From contig NZ_JAKSXX010000123.1 of NCBI RefSeq assembly GCF_022829385.1, positions 248,001-312,000 on the forward strand: DNA of 64,000 nucleotides. Direction: 5' to 3'. Source of the DNA: Methylobacterium sp. J-070. Its GTDB lineage: Bacteria; Pseudomonadota; Alphaproteobacteria; Rhizobiales; Beijerinckiaceae. The notes under the pieces are model-generated. The model did not search any database. It saw nothing but the letters and a program-made list of their open reading frames with translations, and was not told the DNA's origin. Both the position numbers and the translations under genes were made by a program. How positions within the stretch are numbered: position 1 is the first letter of the stretch; every line of letters begins with the position of its first letter. Positions 33,897-41,511 of the stretch are shown piece by piece.

Positions 33897-34892
33897 CTAC
33901 TGTTTCGGCACGCCGGCCCGCTCGATCACGGCCTTCCATTTCGTCAGTTCCGTATCGACCAGCCGGCCGAGATCCTCCGGCGTCCCGCCCTCGGGCGCGC
34001 CGCCGTTCTCGACGATGAACTTCGCGAAGCCGGGCTCCTTGAGCATGGCGTTCACGGCCGCGTTGACGCGCTCGACGATCGGCCGCGGGGTGTTGGCCGG
34101 CGCGAACAGCCCGAACCAGGCGCTGACGTCATAGTTCGACAGGTCGGCGCTCTTGGCGGATTCGGCGACGGTCGGAAGGTCGGGGGCCTGCGGCGAGCGC
34201 TTCAGCGTAGTCACCGCCAGCGCCTTGAGGTTGCCCGCCGTCACGTAAGGGTAGGCGGACGGCATGTTGTCGAAGATCATCTGGGTCTGGCCGCCCATGA
34301 CCGACACGATCGCCTGAGCACTGCCGTGGAACGGCACATGGGTCATGGTCACGCCGGCCATCGACTTGAACATCTCGCCGGACAGGTGCGTCGAGGCACC
34401 GGTCCCGGAGGAGGCGAAGTTGAGCGTGTCGGGGTGGGCCTTCGCGTACGCGATGAGCTCGTCGATCGAGTTCACCGGCAGGGCCTTGTTGACGACCACG
34501 ATGTTGGGGATCGTCTCGACGGACACGATCGGCACGAAGCTCTTGACCGGGTCGTAGCGCAGCTCCGTGTAGAGGTTCGGCGCGATGCCGTGAGACGAGA
34601 CCTGTCCGAGGAAGAGGGTGTATCCGTCGGGCTTCGCGTTGGCGGCAAGCGCCGTGCCGAGCGTGCCGCCGGCGCCGGGCCTGTTGTCGACGACGACGGT
34701 CTTTCCCAGGGCGTTGGAGAGCCCCTCGGCGACCTTGCGGGCCAGGATGTCCGTGGCGCCGCCGGCCGAATAGGGAACGATGATCGACACCGTCCGCGCA
34801 GGCCAAGCCGGCTGGGCCCGCGCGGCGAGCGGCGCGAGCGCAGCACATCCGAGCGCCAGGCCCCCGAGGCCGCGCCGAGTCAGAGATGCCAC
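33897..34892 (-). CDS. Tripartite tricarboxylate transporter substrate-binding protein (Bug family), second copy
   Basis: A 331-residue Bug receptor with a Tat-like signal (LTRRGLGGLALGCAALAPLAARA). The mature part carries WPARTVSIIVPYSAGGATDILARKVAE, VVVDNRPGAGGTLGTALAA, PDGYTLFLGQ, NFASSGTGASTHLSGEMFKSMAG, THVPFHGSAQAIVSVMGGQTQMIFDN and PQAPDLPTVAESA. It is clearly paralogous to the receptor at 29868 but in the same operon as tctAB. The gene is preceded by four 16-bp tandem repeats. The start is supported by GGGAGGACATC before the ATG-containing leader. Confidence 0.91.
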   Translation of the reverse strand: MASLTRRGLGGLALGCAALAPLAARAQPAWPARTVSIIVPYSAGGATDILARKVAEGLSNALGKTVVVDNRPGAGGTLGTALAANAKPDGYTLFLGQVSSHGIAPNLYTELRYDPVKSFVPIVSVETIPNIVVVNKALPVNSIDELIAYAKAHPDTLNFASSGTGASTHLSGEMFKSMAGVTMTHVPFHGSAQAIVSVMGGQTQMIFDNMPSAYPYVTAGNLKALAVTTLKRSPQAPDLPTVAESAKSADLSNYDVSAWFGLFAPANTPRPIVERVNAAVNAMLKEPGFAKFIVENGGAPEGGTPEDLGRLVDTELTKWKAVIERAGVPKQ

Positions 34893-34916
34893 GATGTCCT
34901 CCCGATGAGATCTGGT

Positions 34917-34980
34917 GTTCTTGGGTCTTGATGGTCTTGGGTCTTGATCGTCTTGGAACTTGATGGTTCTGGATCTTGGC
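34917..34980 (-). repeat. Four tandem imperfect 16-bp repeats in the leader of the Bug gene
   Basis: Read on the minus strand the unit is ATCAAGACCCAAGACC. Units lie at 34917-34932, 34933-34948, 34949-34964 and 34965-34980. The first two differ at one base; the third differs at three and the fourth is more diverged (GCCAAGATCCAGAACC). The array ends 24 bp upstream of the Bug start and fills most of the 108-bp gap after the SDR. A 16-bp period is not a codon multiple, so it is not coding repeat sequence. Confidence 0.85.
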
Positions 34981-35000
34981 GTTGCCGAATCTTGCGCGCG

Positions 35001-35714
35001 TCAGACCGAGCCGATCGTCATTCCGCCGCACACGTAGAGGACCTGGCCGGTCACGAAGCCGGCGCGGTCGGACACGAAGAAGCTGACGGCGTCGGCGACG
35101 TCGTCCGGGGTCCCGAGGCGCACCATCGGAACCTTGCCGATGATCGCGTCCGTGCGCGGGTCGCCCGGCGGGTTCACCGTGTCGAACAGGCTGGTCCGGA
35201 TCGGGCCCGGCCCGACGGCGTTCACCGTGATGCCGTCCCGCCCGAGTTCCAGGGCCCAGGTCTTGGTCATCCCGTGCAGGCCCGCCTTGGTCGCCGCGTA
35301 GACGGTGCGGAGCTCCTTGCCCAGCGCGACCCGGCTCGAGATGTTGACGATGCGCCCGCGCCCGGCCGCCCGCATGCCCGGCAGCAGGGCCTGCGCGCAG
35401 AGGATCGGCGCCTTGAGGTTCACCGCCGCGACGGCATCGAGGCTCGCGGGATCGGTGTCCTCGAGGGCGGCGGGCGCCACGATGCCCGCGTTGTTGACGA
35501 GGCGGGTCACGGTCTTGCCCGCGATGGCGTTCGCGAGCGTCCGCGGCAACGCGGCCGCGTCGGACAGATCCGCTTCGACGAAGCTGTCGAGGTCGTCGTG
35601 CTCGGGTTTCACGATGTCGAGCACGATCACCTTGAAGCCGTCCGCGGTGAGCCGCCGGGCGATCGCGCCGCCGATGTTGCGGCTGCCGCCGGTGACGAGG
35701 GCGTAGTCGCGCAT
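35001..35714 (-). CDS. FabG-type short-chain dehydrogenase/reductase
   Basis: A 237-residue SDR. It starts MRDYALVTGGSRNIGGAIARRL (Rossmann TGGSRNIG), has VLDIVKP after beta-2 (Asp, so probably NAD-preferring), LVNNAGIV, catalytic Ser in IVNISSRVAL and YAATKAGLHGM. GPGPIRTSLF and GFVTGQVLYVCGGMTIG complete the fold. It lies two bases after the citryl-CoA-lyase-like gene and precedes the repeat-containing leader of the Bug gene, so it belongs to the carboxylate operon. Substrate unknown. Confidence 0.9.
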   Translation of the reverse strand: MRDYALVTGGSRNIGGAIARRLTADGFKVIVLDIVKPEHDDLDSFVEADLSDAAALPRTLANAIAGKTVTRLVNNAGIVAPAALEDTDPASLDAVAAVNLKAPILCAQALLPGMRAAGRGRIVNISSRVALGKELRTVYAATKAGLHGMTKTWALELGRDGITVNAVGPGPIRTSLFDTVNPPGDPRTDAIIGKVPMVRLGTPDDVADAVSFFVSDRAGFVTGQVLYVCGGMTIGSV

Positions 35715-35716
35715 CG

Positions 35717-36487
35717 TCAGGCCTCGTACGGGATGGACTTGTCGACGAGGTCCCAGATGAAGCGGCCGCTCGGGCGCTGCTGCTCCTCGGCGATGTGCGC
35801 CACGAGCCCGGCCGTGCGGCCGATCAGCGAGAAGCCGCGCATCAGGTCGACGGGCACGCCCATCTCGCCGAGCAGGGCCGCGGTGGCGCCGGTCGCGTTG
35901 ATGGTGATGTGCCTGCCGGCCCTCTGGTCGACCACCTCCGACAGGAGGCGGAGGGCGGCGATGTGACCGCCGTCGAGCCCGTTCTCCGCGCCGATCTCCA
36001 GGAGGCGGACCGCCCGCGGATCCTCCGGGCGGTGCAGGTGGTGTCCGAAGCCCGGCATGTGCACCTTGCGGGCCTTGTGGTCGTCCACGACGCGTTCCGC
36101 CAGGGTCCGCTGGGCGTCGGCGGGCAGGGCGACGAGTTGGTTCAGGATGCGGGCGTTGTTCTCGACCGTGCCGACGAACTGGCTGCCGACCGCCAGCAGG
36201 CCGGCGGCCACCGCGCCCTGCATGTTCTCCGGCGCGCTCATGTAGATCGAGCGGGTGGCGATGGCGCTCGGCGTGAAGCCGTGCTCCATCATGGTGATCA
36301 TGATCGCGTTGAGGACGCGGCGCTCGCCCTCCGAGACGTCGCGCCCGAGGATGTGGGCGGCGGCCTCCGCGACGAAGTCGGGCGCGGCCCCGGGCTTCAG
36401 GATCTCGGCGACGAGATTCTTCTCGCGATAGTAGATCGCGTCCGTTGTGTGATGGCTCAGGGCCGTGGTGGGTGTCTTGGGGCTCAT
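35717..36487 (-). CDS. Citryl-CoA lyase/citrate synthase-family protein
   Basis: A 256-residue short member of the citrate-synthase fold, missing the large N-terminal domain of normal citrate synthases (about 430 residues). Family landmarks are MEHGFTPSAIATR (first active-site His region), MPGFGHHLHRPEDPRA (second His region) and GFSLIGRTAGLVAHIAEE. The third landmark reads ITINATGATAALL, where citrate synthases have NVD, so the catalytic-base Asp is replaced by Thr. It probably cleaves or forms a citryl-CoA-like thioester; with the ligase directly upstream, activation then retro-aldol cleavage is attractive. Four-base overlap with the ligase gene. Confidence 0.82.
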   Translation of the reverse strand: MSPKTPTTALSHHTTDAIYYREKNLVAEILKPGAAPDFVAEAAAHILGRDVSEGERRVLNAIMITMMEHGFTPSAIATRSIYMSAPENMQGAVAAGLLAVGSQFVGTVENNARILNQLVALPADAQRTLAERVVDDHKARKVHMPGFGHHLHRPEDPRAVRLLEIGAENGLDGGHIAALRLLSEVVDQRAGRHITINATGATAALLGEMGVPVDLMRGFSLIGRTAGLVAHIAEEQQRPSGRFIWDLVDKSIPYEA

Positions 36488-38007
36488 GGCTCCTGCCTCT
36501 TCTGAGCGGCGCGCGCGATGTGGTCTTCGACCAGGACCTGCTTCTGCAGCTTTCCGTAGTTGTTCCGCGGCAGGGACTTGTAGACGACGATCGATTTCGG
36601 CGTCTTCACCGAGCCGAGCCGGTCCTTGACGAAGCGGATGATCTCCTCGGGATCGGCCGTCATGCCGTCGCGGAGCTCGATCGCCCCGTGGACCGCCTCG
36701 CCCCACTTGTCGTCGGGCACGCCGAAGATCGCGCAGTCCGACACCGCGGCGTGCTGGCCGAGCACCGGCTCGACATCGGCCGGGTAGACGTTGAACCCGC
36801 CGGTGATGATCAGGTCCTTGGCCCGCCCCTTGATCGACAGGAAGCCGTCCGCGTCGAAGCTTCCAAGATCGCCGGTGTGCAGCCACCCGTCCCGGATCGT
36901 CTCGGCGGTCTTGTCCGGCTGTTTCCAGTAGCCCGTCATCACGAGGTCGCCCCGGATGGCGATCTCGCCGTACGCGCCGGTCGGCAGGATCGTGCCCTCG
37001 GGATCGAGGATCGCCACCCGGGTCAGCATCGTCTCCCGGCCGACGGTCGCCCGCTTGTCCGGGCGCGCCAGTTCCGCGGCCGAGATCATGGTGGCGATCT
37101 GCGGCGCTTCCGTCTGGCCGTAGGTGGAGGCGATGCAGGGGCCGAACACCGACTGCGCCTCGGCGATGGCGTCCGGACGCATCGCGGCCGAGCCGTAGAC
37201 GAGGTTGCGCAGGTGCGGGTACGCGCCGCGCCGCGCCGCGGGCAGCGCCATCATCATGTAGATCACGGTCGGCGGCAGGAAGGTCGTGGCGATCTCCCCC
37301 TCGGCGAGGCAGTGCAGGATCTCGTCCGGCCGCGGCTGATCGAGCAGGACGAGGGTCCCGCCGGTGCCGAGCGTCGGCAGGATGTAGGTGGAGGTGCCGT
37401 GGGTGATCGGCGCCGCCGCCAGCAGGCGATCGCCGGCCTGCAGGCCCCAGGCGGCGACCTGAGTGGCGATGTTGGTGTTCCACGCGCGATAGGGTTGCAT
37501 CACCCCCTTCGGCTTGCCCGTCGTCCCGCCCGTGAACTTGATCGCCTGCGTGGCGTGGAGCGGGAGCGGGTGGAAGCGCGGCGCCGACCCGGCGTGGTCG
37601 CCCGCGAGGCCCCCGGTCGTTCCCGCCCGGCCGTTCCGGTCCGCCACCAGGATCGTGCCCCCGGCGCCTTCGACCAGCGATCGGGCCGGTGCGTCCGCGA
37701 TCACGATCGAGGCCTCCGTGAACGCGATGCCGAGCCCGATCTCGGCCGCCTTGTTCTTCGGATAGAGCGGGACCCAGACCTTGCCGGCCGCCAGCACCGC
37801 CAGCCACGCGACCACGTGCTCGACATGGTTGAAGCAGCAGATGCCGACGCGGGATTGCGGTTCCGGGTCGATCGCCTGCAGCCCGGTCGCCAGTGCGCCG
37901 ACGCGCGCGGCGAGATCCGCGTAGGTCATCCGCGCGTCGCCGAACTCCACGGCGATGCGATCCGGGGTCCGGGCCGCCTGACGATGGAAGAGATCGATCG
38001 GATACAT
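36484..38007 (-). CDS. AMP-dependent acyl-CoA ligase
   Basis: A 507-residue class I adenylate-forming enzyme that makes a CoA thioester through an acyl-AMP. P-loop A3 is IKFTGGTTGKPKGVM (about residues 158-172), A5 is STYGQTEAPQ, A7 is GWLHTGDLGSFDADG, A8 is KGRAKDLIITGGFNVYPADVE, and the A10 lysine lies in SLPRNNYGKLQKQ. It lies three bases after the IclR regulator and overlaps the citryl-CoA-lyase-like gene. The acid activated is unknown; the operon context (TctAB, lyase) points to a di- or tricarboxylate, although the sequence resembles fatty/aryl acid ligases. Confidence 0.91.
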   Translation of the reverse strand: MYPIDLFHRQAARTPDRIAVEFGDARMTYADLAARVGALATGLQAIDPEPQSRVGICCFNHVEHVVAWLAVLAAGKVWVPLYPKNKAAEIGLGIAFTEASIVIADAPARSLVEGAGGTILVADRNGRAGTTGGLAGDHAGSAPRFHPLPLHATQAIKFTGGTTGKPKGVMQPYRAWNTNIATQVAAWGLQAGDRLLAAAPITHGTSTYILPTLGTGGTLVLLDQPRPDEILHCLAEGEIATTFLPPTVIYMMMALPAARRGAYPHLRNLVYGSAAMRPDAIAEAQSVFGPCIASTYGQTEAPQIATMISAAELARPDKRATVGRETMLTRVAILDPEGTILPTGAYGEIAIRGDLVMTGYWKQPDKTAETIRDGWLHTGDLGSFDADGFLSIKGRAKDLIITGGFNVYPADVEPVLGQHAAVSDCAIFGVPDDKWGEAVHGAIELRDGMTADPEEIIRFVKDRLGSVKTPKSIVVYKSLPRNNYGKLQKQVLVEDHIARAAQKRQEP

Positions 38008-38010
38008 CGG

Positions 38011-38805
38011 TCAGGCCGCCTCGGTGCTGAAGCCGGCGTCCACGACGGCCCGGCGAAGGGTCTCGGCGATCCCGGCCCGACTGTCGCAGCGCAGATGGGA
38101 GATCGTGTTGGTGACGGACACCGCGCACACGACGGCCCCCGCCTCGAAGACCGGGATCGCCAAGGCGCCGATGTCCGGAATGATCAGCGCCTCGTTGACC
38201 ACGTAGCCGTCGGCGAGGAACCGCGTGCAGGCCTCGGTCACGAGCGTGGCGGACAGGTGCCCGTATTTGAGGTAGCGCTCCGCCTCGCGCGCGATGATCT
38301 GTGTCCGGCTGGCGAGCGGGTGCGTCGCCAGCAACGCGAGGCTGGCGGCCCCGACCCCGAGGGGGCGCCGCGCTCCGACCTTCAGCGTGCTGACGAGGAT
38401 CTGGGCGCGGCCCTCGATCACGTCGATGCACAGGGCTTCGCCGCACGAGGGCACGGACAGGTTGATGATCCCGCCGAGCCGCCTCTGCGCGCTCTCCAGC
38501 ATCGGACGCAGCTTCTTGCGCAGTTGCAGGAATTCGAGATCCGGTCCGGCCCGGTTGACGATCTCGTAGGGCATCAGCCCCAGGACATACCGCTTCGTGT
38601 AGGGATCGAAGTTCAGGAAGTTCTCGTCGACGAGCGCGCCGAGCAGCCGATGGGCGGTGGCAACGTGGAGACCGGTGCGGGCCGCGGCCGAACTCAGGCC
38701 GACGCCCTTCTCGCTCCGCTCGGCGACAACAACCAGCAACGCGAGAGCTTTGGAGAGCGACGATCGAGAGCCTTCCTCGCGCGCTGCAGCTGTCTCCAGC
38801 AGCAT
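38011..38805 (-). CDS. IclR-family transcriptional regulator
   Basis: A 264-residue regulator. A winged HTH at about residues 18-80 (SSLSKALALLVVVAE, LSSAAARTGLHVATAHRLLGALVDENFL) is followed by the IclR effector domain: LRPMLESAQRRLGGIINLSVPS, RRPLGVGAASLALLA, DIGALAIPVFE, and AVSVTNTIS in place of the usual ALSVSGP. The start has GGGAGGAACG upstream. It is the first gene of the minus-strand carboxylate operon and lies opposite the liv-type operon. It probably controls one or both through the 480-bp divergent region. Confidence 0.9.
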   Translation of the reverse strand: MLLETAAAREEGSRSSLSKALALLVVVAERSEKGVGLSSAAARTGLHVATAHRLLGALVDENFLNFDPYTKRYVLGLMPYEIVNRAGPDLEFLQLRKKLRPMLESAQRRLGGIINLSVPSCGEALCIDVIEGRAQILVSTLKVGARRPLGVGAASLALLATHPLASRTQIIAREAERYLKYGHLSATLVTEACTRFLADGYVVNEALIIPDIGALAIPVFEAGAVVCAVSVTNTISHLRCDSRAGIAETLRRAVVDAGFSTEAA

Positions 38806-39288
38806 CGTTCCTCCCGTTTACTCTTGTTCGTTGGCAGCAGTGTGCAGTCCCGCGTCCGGCACTGTCCAGCGCCGACTTTCCAGATTTCGAAAATTCCTTC
38901 TCGCCCTGCGAGAAGGTATCCCCGCCGGCCACACGCGTTCGCGGTCCGGTTCGACGGGACCGGAGGCGGAGCGGGATGCGGCCGGGGACGGGGAGACGGG
39001 ATCCGGGTCGGGGGGGAGGTATTTCAGCGGCCGGGCTCAAGGTGAGCCGGCCGAGCCGCGACTGCCGCCACGATCACGCGGGTCCGATAATCCCGCCGCG
39101 CGTGTATCGGAATGGAATTTTTTTCGACGATGTTGCTTTCCCGAGGGTCGTCCCCGGACACTCCGTATTGATCGTCGTGACTTTATCGATCCTGCAGCTT
39201 GACGGCCCGCGGCAACTCAAGGAGATCTGCCATCCAGAGTGCCACGACGAAGGGCACACCGCGCGAGCGGCAGCTTGGAGGGGAAACG
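38806..39288. promoter_or_regulatory. Divergent regulatory region between IclR operon and liv-type operon
   Basis: About 480 bp with no supportable gene. It contains a perfect hairpin at 38896-38916, next to TTTCGAAA (38887-38893 region), and an AT-rich stretch GGAATGGAATTTTTTTCG at about 39108-39126. These are plausible operator or promoter elements for IclR control of both directions, but no consensus was identified with certainty. Confidence 0.45.
38896..38916. promoter_or_regulatory. Perfect 9-bp hairpin upstream of IclR gene
   Basis: CCTTCTCGC and GCGAGAAGG are exact complements around a 3-nt loop (CCT). The site is 91 bp upstream of the IclR start. It could be a dispersed REP-like palindrome of the genome or an operator; position favours a regulatory role, but that is inference. 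Confidence 0.5.
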
Positions 39289-40500
39289 ATGATCTTCGCA
39301 AGTCGTGCGGCAGCCGCCGCGCTGGTGATCACGCTCGCGGCGACGCCGGCACGGGCGGCGGATCCGATCAAGATCGGATTGACCGGCCCCTTTACTGGCG
39401 GCTCCTCCTCGATGGGCGTCTCGATGCGGGACGGCGCCAAACTCGCGGCCGCCGAGATCAACAAGGCCGGCGGCGTGCTCGGCCGCCCGATCCAGCTCGT
39501 GGAGCGCGACGACGAGGCCAAGAACGAGGTCGGCGCGCAGGTCGCGCAGGAATTGATCAGCAAGGAGAAGGTGGTCGCCACCGTCGGGTTCATCAACACC
39601 GGCGTCGCGCTCGCCGCCCAGCGCTTCTATCAGGAAGCGGAGATTCCGGTGTTCAACAATGTCGCCACCGGGACGATCATCACCAACCAGTTCAAGGAGC
39701 CGGATTACGACGCGAACTACGTCTTCCGGAACTCCGCCTACGACGTGCTCCAGGCCGGCCTGATGGTCGACGAGGCGCTCGCGCAGGGACACAAGAAAAT
39801 CGCGGTCCTCGCCGACTCGACCAATTACGGCCAGCTCGGACGCGAGGATATCGAGAAGTATCTCGCCACGAAGAACGTGAAGCCCGTGGCGGTGGAGAAG
39901 TTCAACATCAAGGACGTCGACATGACGGCCCAGCTGCTGAAGGCGCAGCAGGCCGGCGCCGAGGTGATCCTCGCCTACGGGATCGGGCCGGAACTCGCCC
40001 AGATCGCCAACGGCATGGCCAAGCTCGGCTGGAAGGTCCCGATGATCACCAGCTGGCCGTCCTCGATGCAGAGCTTCGTCGACATCGCCGGCCCGAACGG
40101 CAACGGCGTGATCATGCCGCAGACCTTCATCGAGGATCAGACCCTGCCCAAGCGCAAGGCGTTCCTGGAGAACTACTACAAGACCTACGGCGTCACCAAG
40201 ATCCCGACGCCGGTGGCCGGCGCGCAGGCCTACGACTCGATCTTCCTCCTCGCCGCGGCGATCAAGCAGGCCGGCAGCACGGACGGCGTGAAGATCCGCA
40301 CCGCCCTGGAGAACCTGAACGAGAAGGTCGAGGGGGTCGTCACCACCTACGAAAAGCCGTTCACCGCCAAGGACCACAACGCGATCTCGCGCAACATGGT
40401 GGTGTTCGGGAAGGTCCAGGACGGCAAGATCGTCTACGCCAAGGCCGAGGACGCCAAGAACGCCGGCGTGGTCCGCGTCAAGGAGAAGACCTCGAACTGA
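39289..40500 (+). CDS. Branched-chain amino acid-type ABC transporter substrate-binding protein
   Basis: A 403-residue periplasmic Peripla_BP_6 protein. The ATG at 39289 has GGAGGGG six bases upstream and yields the signal peptide IFASRAAAAALVITLAATPARAA. The mature protein shows IKIGLTGPFTGGSSSMGVSMR, AAEINKAGGVLGRPIQLVERDDEAKNE, ATVGFINTGVA, LADSTNYGQLGREDIEKYL and PVAGAQAYDSIFLLAAAIKQAG. This resembles receptors for aromatic acids and amides as well as amino acids. It heads an operon with LivH, fused LivM-LivG and LivF. The 100-bp gap to livH holds two hairpins. Confidence 0.9.
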   Translation: MIFASRAAAAALVITLAATPARAADPIKIGLTGPFTGGSSSMGVSMRDGAKLAAAEINKAGGVLGRPIQLVERDDEAKNEVGAQVAQELISKEKVVATVGFINTGVALAAQRFYQEAEIPVFNNVATGTIITNQFKEPDYDANYVFRNSAYDVLQAGLMVDEALAQGHKKIAVLADSTNYGQLGREDIEKYLATKNVKPVAVEKFNIKDVDMTAQLLKAQQAGAEVILAYGIGPELAQIANGMAKLGWKVPMITSWPSSMQSFVDIAGPNGNGVIMPQTFIEDQTLPKRKAFLENYYKTYGVTKIPTPVAGAQAYDSIFLLAAAIKQAGSTDGVKIRTALENLNEKVEGVVTTYEKPFTAKDHNAISRNMVVFGKVQDGKIVYAKAEDAKNAGVVRVKEKTSN

Positions 40501-40511
40501 GGTCCCGAAGG

Positions 40512-40527
40512 CCGCGCCCGGGCGCGG
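40512..40527 (+). promoter_or_regulatory. Intercistronic palindrome after binding-protein gene
   Basis: CCGCGCCCGGGCGCGG is a perfect 16-bp palindrome starting 12 nt after the stop codon. As RNA it folds to a 6-bp stem with a CCGG loop. Together with the hairpin at 40547 it may protect the upstream binding-protein mRNA. Confidence 0.45.
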
Positions 40528-40546
40528 TCGCCCGCGAACTGCCCGA

Positions 40547-40574
40547 CGGTCCCGCGGCGCCTGCCGCGGGACCG
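40547..40574 (+). promoter_or_regulatory. Perfect 12-bp intercistronic hairpin between binding-protein and livH genes
   Basis: CGGTCCCGCGGC and GCCGCGGGACCG are exact complements around the 4-nt loop GCCT. There is no T-tract, so it is more likely an mRNA stability or partial-attenuation element that lets the binding protein be made in excess over the permease, a known arrangement in ABC operons. Confidence 0.6.
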
Positions 40575-40600
40575 GACGTCCCTCCGGTGACAGCACAGCC

Positions 40601-41473
40601 ATGGCCATCCTGCTCCAGCTCATCGCCTCCGGCGTCGCGGTCGGCATGATCTACGCCGCCATCGCGTTCGGCTATCAGCTCACCTTCGCCACCTCGAAGA
40701 CGCTCAATTTCGGCCAGGGCGAGGCGCTGGCGCTCGGAGCCCTGTTCGGCCTGACCCTGGTGCCGTTCATCGGCTACTGGCTGATGATCCCGCTGGTCCT
40801 GGTCTTCGGCTTCGCCCTCGGGGCCGTGGTCGAGCGCCTCGGCGTGCGCCCGGCCGTGACGATCAAGTCCGAGTACGGGTGGATCATGGCGACCATCGCG
40901 CTCGGCATCATCTTCAAGAACGTCGCCGAGAACGTCTGGGGCCGCGACGACCTGAAATTCCCCTCGCCGCTGCCCGAGACCGCCCTCGAGGTCGGCGGCA
41001 TCCGCATCCTGCCGATGGAGCTTCTGATCGTCGCGGGGGCGCTCCTGATGATGCTCGCGGTCGAGATCTTCAATCGCAAGTCGATCTGGGGGAAGGCGGT
41101 CGTCGCCACCTCCAACGACATCGACGCCGCCGGCCTGATGGGCATCAACACGCAGCGCGTGATCACGCTGTCCTACTCGATCAGCGCCATGACGGCGGCC
41201 TTCGCGGGCGTGCTGGTGGCGCCGGTGACGCTGACCGGGGCGACCATGGGCTCCGTGCTGGCGCTGAAGGCCTTCGCGGTGGCGATCATCGGCGGCCTCG
41301 AATCCGGCCTCGGCGTCATCGTCGGCGGCCTGATCCTCGGCGTCGCCGAGACGCTGACGGGCTTCTACATCTCGACCGGCTACAAGGACGTGCCGGGCCT
41401 GATCCTGCTCCTCGTCGTCCTGTCCATCCGCCCCGTCGGCCTGTTCGGCAAGGCGGTCATCAAGAAGGTCTGA
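40601..41473 (+). CDS. livH: Branched-chain-type ABC transporter permease LivH
   Basis: A 290-residue inner-membrane permease with about eight helices. The LivH signature is TFATSKTLNFGQGEALALGALFG, where NFGQGE replaces the common NFAHGE. The cytoplasmic coupling loop is KAVVATSNDIDAAGLMGINTQRVITLSYSISAMTAAFAGVLV. GAVVERLGVRP is also family typical. It follows the binding-protein gene after two hairpins and is 38 bp ahead of the LivM-LivG fusion. Confidence 0.92.
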   Translation: MAILLQLIASGVAVGMIYAAIAFGYQLTFATSKTLNFGQGEALALGALFGLTLVPFIGYWLMIPLVLVFGFALGAVVERLGVRPAVTIKSEYGWIMATIALGIIFKNVAENVWGRDDLKFPSPLPETALEVGGIRILPMELLIVAGALLMMLAVEIFNRKSIWGKAVVATSNDIDAAGLMGINTQRVITLSYSISAMTAAFAGVLVAPVTLTGATMGSVLALKAFAVAIIGGLESGLGVIVGGLILGVAETLTGFYISTGYKDVPGLILLLVVLSIRPVGLFGKAVIKKV

Positions 41474-41511
41474 GCTTGACCGCCCGCGCATCCCTCCCGG
41501 CAGCCTGAGCC

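Noticed and set aside
34917..34980. CRISPR array
   Set aside because: Repeats are 16 bp, directly tandem and without spacers; no cas genes are nearby.
35717..39040. 1107-codon minus-strand frame
   Set aside because: Real only from 36487 (citryl-CoA-lyase-like); upstream part is a shadow of the ligase and IclR genes.
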